This document shows positions 5,108-5,790 of a stretch of 5,790 nucleotides of DNA, in pieces. A program made the position numbers and the translations under genes. Positions within the stretch are counted from its first letter, which is position 1, and each line of letters opens with the position of its first letter. Below the pieces are notes generated by a model that worked only from the letters and a program-made list of their open reading frames with translations, had not been told where the DNA came from and searched no databases. This DNA comes from Halomonas sp. (lineage in GTDB: Bacteria > Pseudomonadota > Gammaproteobacteria > Pseudomonadales > Halomonadaceae), in the NCBI GenBank assembly GCA_007129225.1, contig SKVX01000264.1:1-5790 (forward strand), written 5' to 3'.

Positions 5108-5790
5108 ATGCATCCGATGGTCCAATTTGCGTTGCGCGCCACGCGCAGTGCCGCCGAGCAGTTCCTGCGCATTCGCGAGCGCATCGAGAACTCTCACGAA
5201 GAACACAGTCTCGAGCGCCTGCTCGAGGACACCGCCCGCAATGCCGAGACGTTGATCGCGCATCAGCTCAGCCGCGGCTATCCGCTGCACGGCATTTCCG
5301 GTCGCTTTACCCCCCACCGTTCCGGCGAGGGGGAAGGGCAGGACATCGAATGGCGGATCGAGCCTTTCCATGGCTATTCCAGCCTCAACGTGGCCGGCAA
5401 GGGCTTCGCCCTCTCTCTGGTCTGCCTGGAGAAGGGTCGTCCGGAGCATGCGGTGGTGATATGCCCCTTCAGCGATGACGAATACCTGGCCAGCCGCGGC
5501 CGCGGTGCCCAGCACAACGGCAAGCGTATTCGCGTGCCCAAGACCACCGCCATCAGCGGCGCCAGCCTGGCCATGAGCCTGCCCGAGTTCGACCAGCGCA
5601 GCCGCCACCTGCCCGCCTATCTGACCCTGGTCCAGCAGCTCGGCCCCCTGGTGCAGCTCCAGTTGGCCACCGGCAGCGGCCTGCTCGACATGGCCGAGCT
5701 TGCCGCAGGCCGCGTCGATGCCGCCTTCGTGCTGGGCCTCGAAGAGCAGGACCGCCTGGTCGGCAGCCTGCTGCTCAAGGAGGCCGGCGC
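5108..5790 (+). CDS. suhB: SuhB-like inositol monophosphatase family protein with degenerate active site, partial
   Basis: The first 227 codons are present and the frame runs off the window end. The start MHPMVQFALRATRSA matches the E. coli SuhB N-terminus, with AAGG 7 bases upstream. Family landmarks are YPLHGI (58-63), the SRGRGAQHNGKRIRV block (129-143), and GSGLLDMAELAAGRVD (189-204) leading to KEAG. The metal-site motifs are changed. The EESG loop is replaced by GRFTPHRSGE, and the DPLDGTTNF motif reads EPFHGYSSL (85-93). The late PWD motif reads EQD, keeping only D215. In active enzymes these acidic residues bind the Mg2+ ions, so phosphatase activity is probably lost. E. coli SuhB also acts in the Nus antitermination complex on rRNA transcription, a role independent of catalysis, and the boxA in this leader fits that. 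The frame is intact and codon use is even, so this is not a decaying pseudogene. Confidence 0.9.
   Translation, partial: MHPMVQFALRATRSAAEQFLRIRERIENSHEEHSLERLLEDTARNAETLIAHQLSRGYPLHGISGRFTPHRSGEGEGQDIEWRIEPFHGYSSLNVAGKGFALSLVCLEKGRPEHAVVICPFSDDEYLASRGRGAQHNGKRIRVPKTTAISGASLAMSLPEFDQRSRHLPAYLTLVQQLGPLVQLQLATGSGLLDMAELAAGRVDAAFVLGLEEQDRLVGSLLLKEAG

Noticed and set aside
4741..5478. A 245-codon plus-strand frame spanning the trmJ start, the intergenic region and suhB
   Set aside because: It overlaps suhB in another frame, reads through the boxA and promoters, and is arginine/alanine-rich with no family similarity.

Overview
The window is a compact stretch of a high-GC gammaproteobacterial chromosome. 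Protein similarity (recalled, not searched) and gene order (suhB / trmJ-cysE-iscR-iscS-...-ndk-rlmN) point to a Halomonas- or Pseudomonas-like organism. I favour Halomonadaceae, but this is an inference. There are seven genes on the minus strand and one on the plus strand. No mobile element, tRNA, rRNA or CRISPR array is visible, and no gene-free stretch exceeds 300 bases.

Read from the right: suhB (plus strand, cut by the window end) diverges from trmJ (tRNA ribose methyltransferase). Then, all on the minus strand, come cysE (serine acetyltransferase), the iron-sulfur genes iscR-iscS-iscA, ndk (nucleoside diphosphate kinase) and the 5' end of rlmN (dual 23S rRNA/tRNA adenine methyltransferase, cut by the window start). 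CysE makes the activated precursor of cysteine, IscS takes sulfur from cysteine, IscA is an A-type Fe-S carrier and IscR senses [2Fe-2S] status. cysE-isc is therefore a sulfur-to-cluster block flanked by RNA-modification and nucleotide-metabolism genes.

The parts worth attention are these. (1) The isc operon is reduced: iscU, hscB, hscA, fdx and iscX are absent between iscR and ndk, and IscS lacks the C-terminal tail that binds IscU in E. coli. (2) SuhB keeps the inositol-monophosphatase fold signature, but the metal-binding motifs are replaced (EPFHGY for DPLDGT, no EESG), so it is probably not a phosphatase. (3) The suhB leader carries a consensus boxA, TGTTCTTTAACA, just upstream of the ribosome binding site. 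This fits Nus-factor autoregulation and suggests that this SuhB survives as a transcription antitermination factor. (4) A type 1 IscR operator overlaps the iscR promoter and the last codons of cysE. (5) A 16-bp stem-loop sits in the ndk leader. (6) The ndk and trmJ promoters share a 15-base -10/discriminator block.
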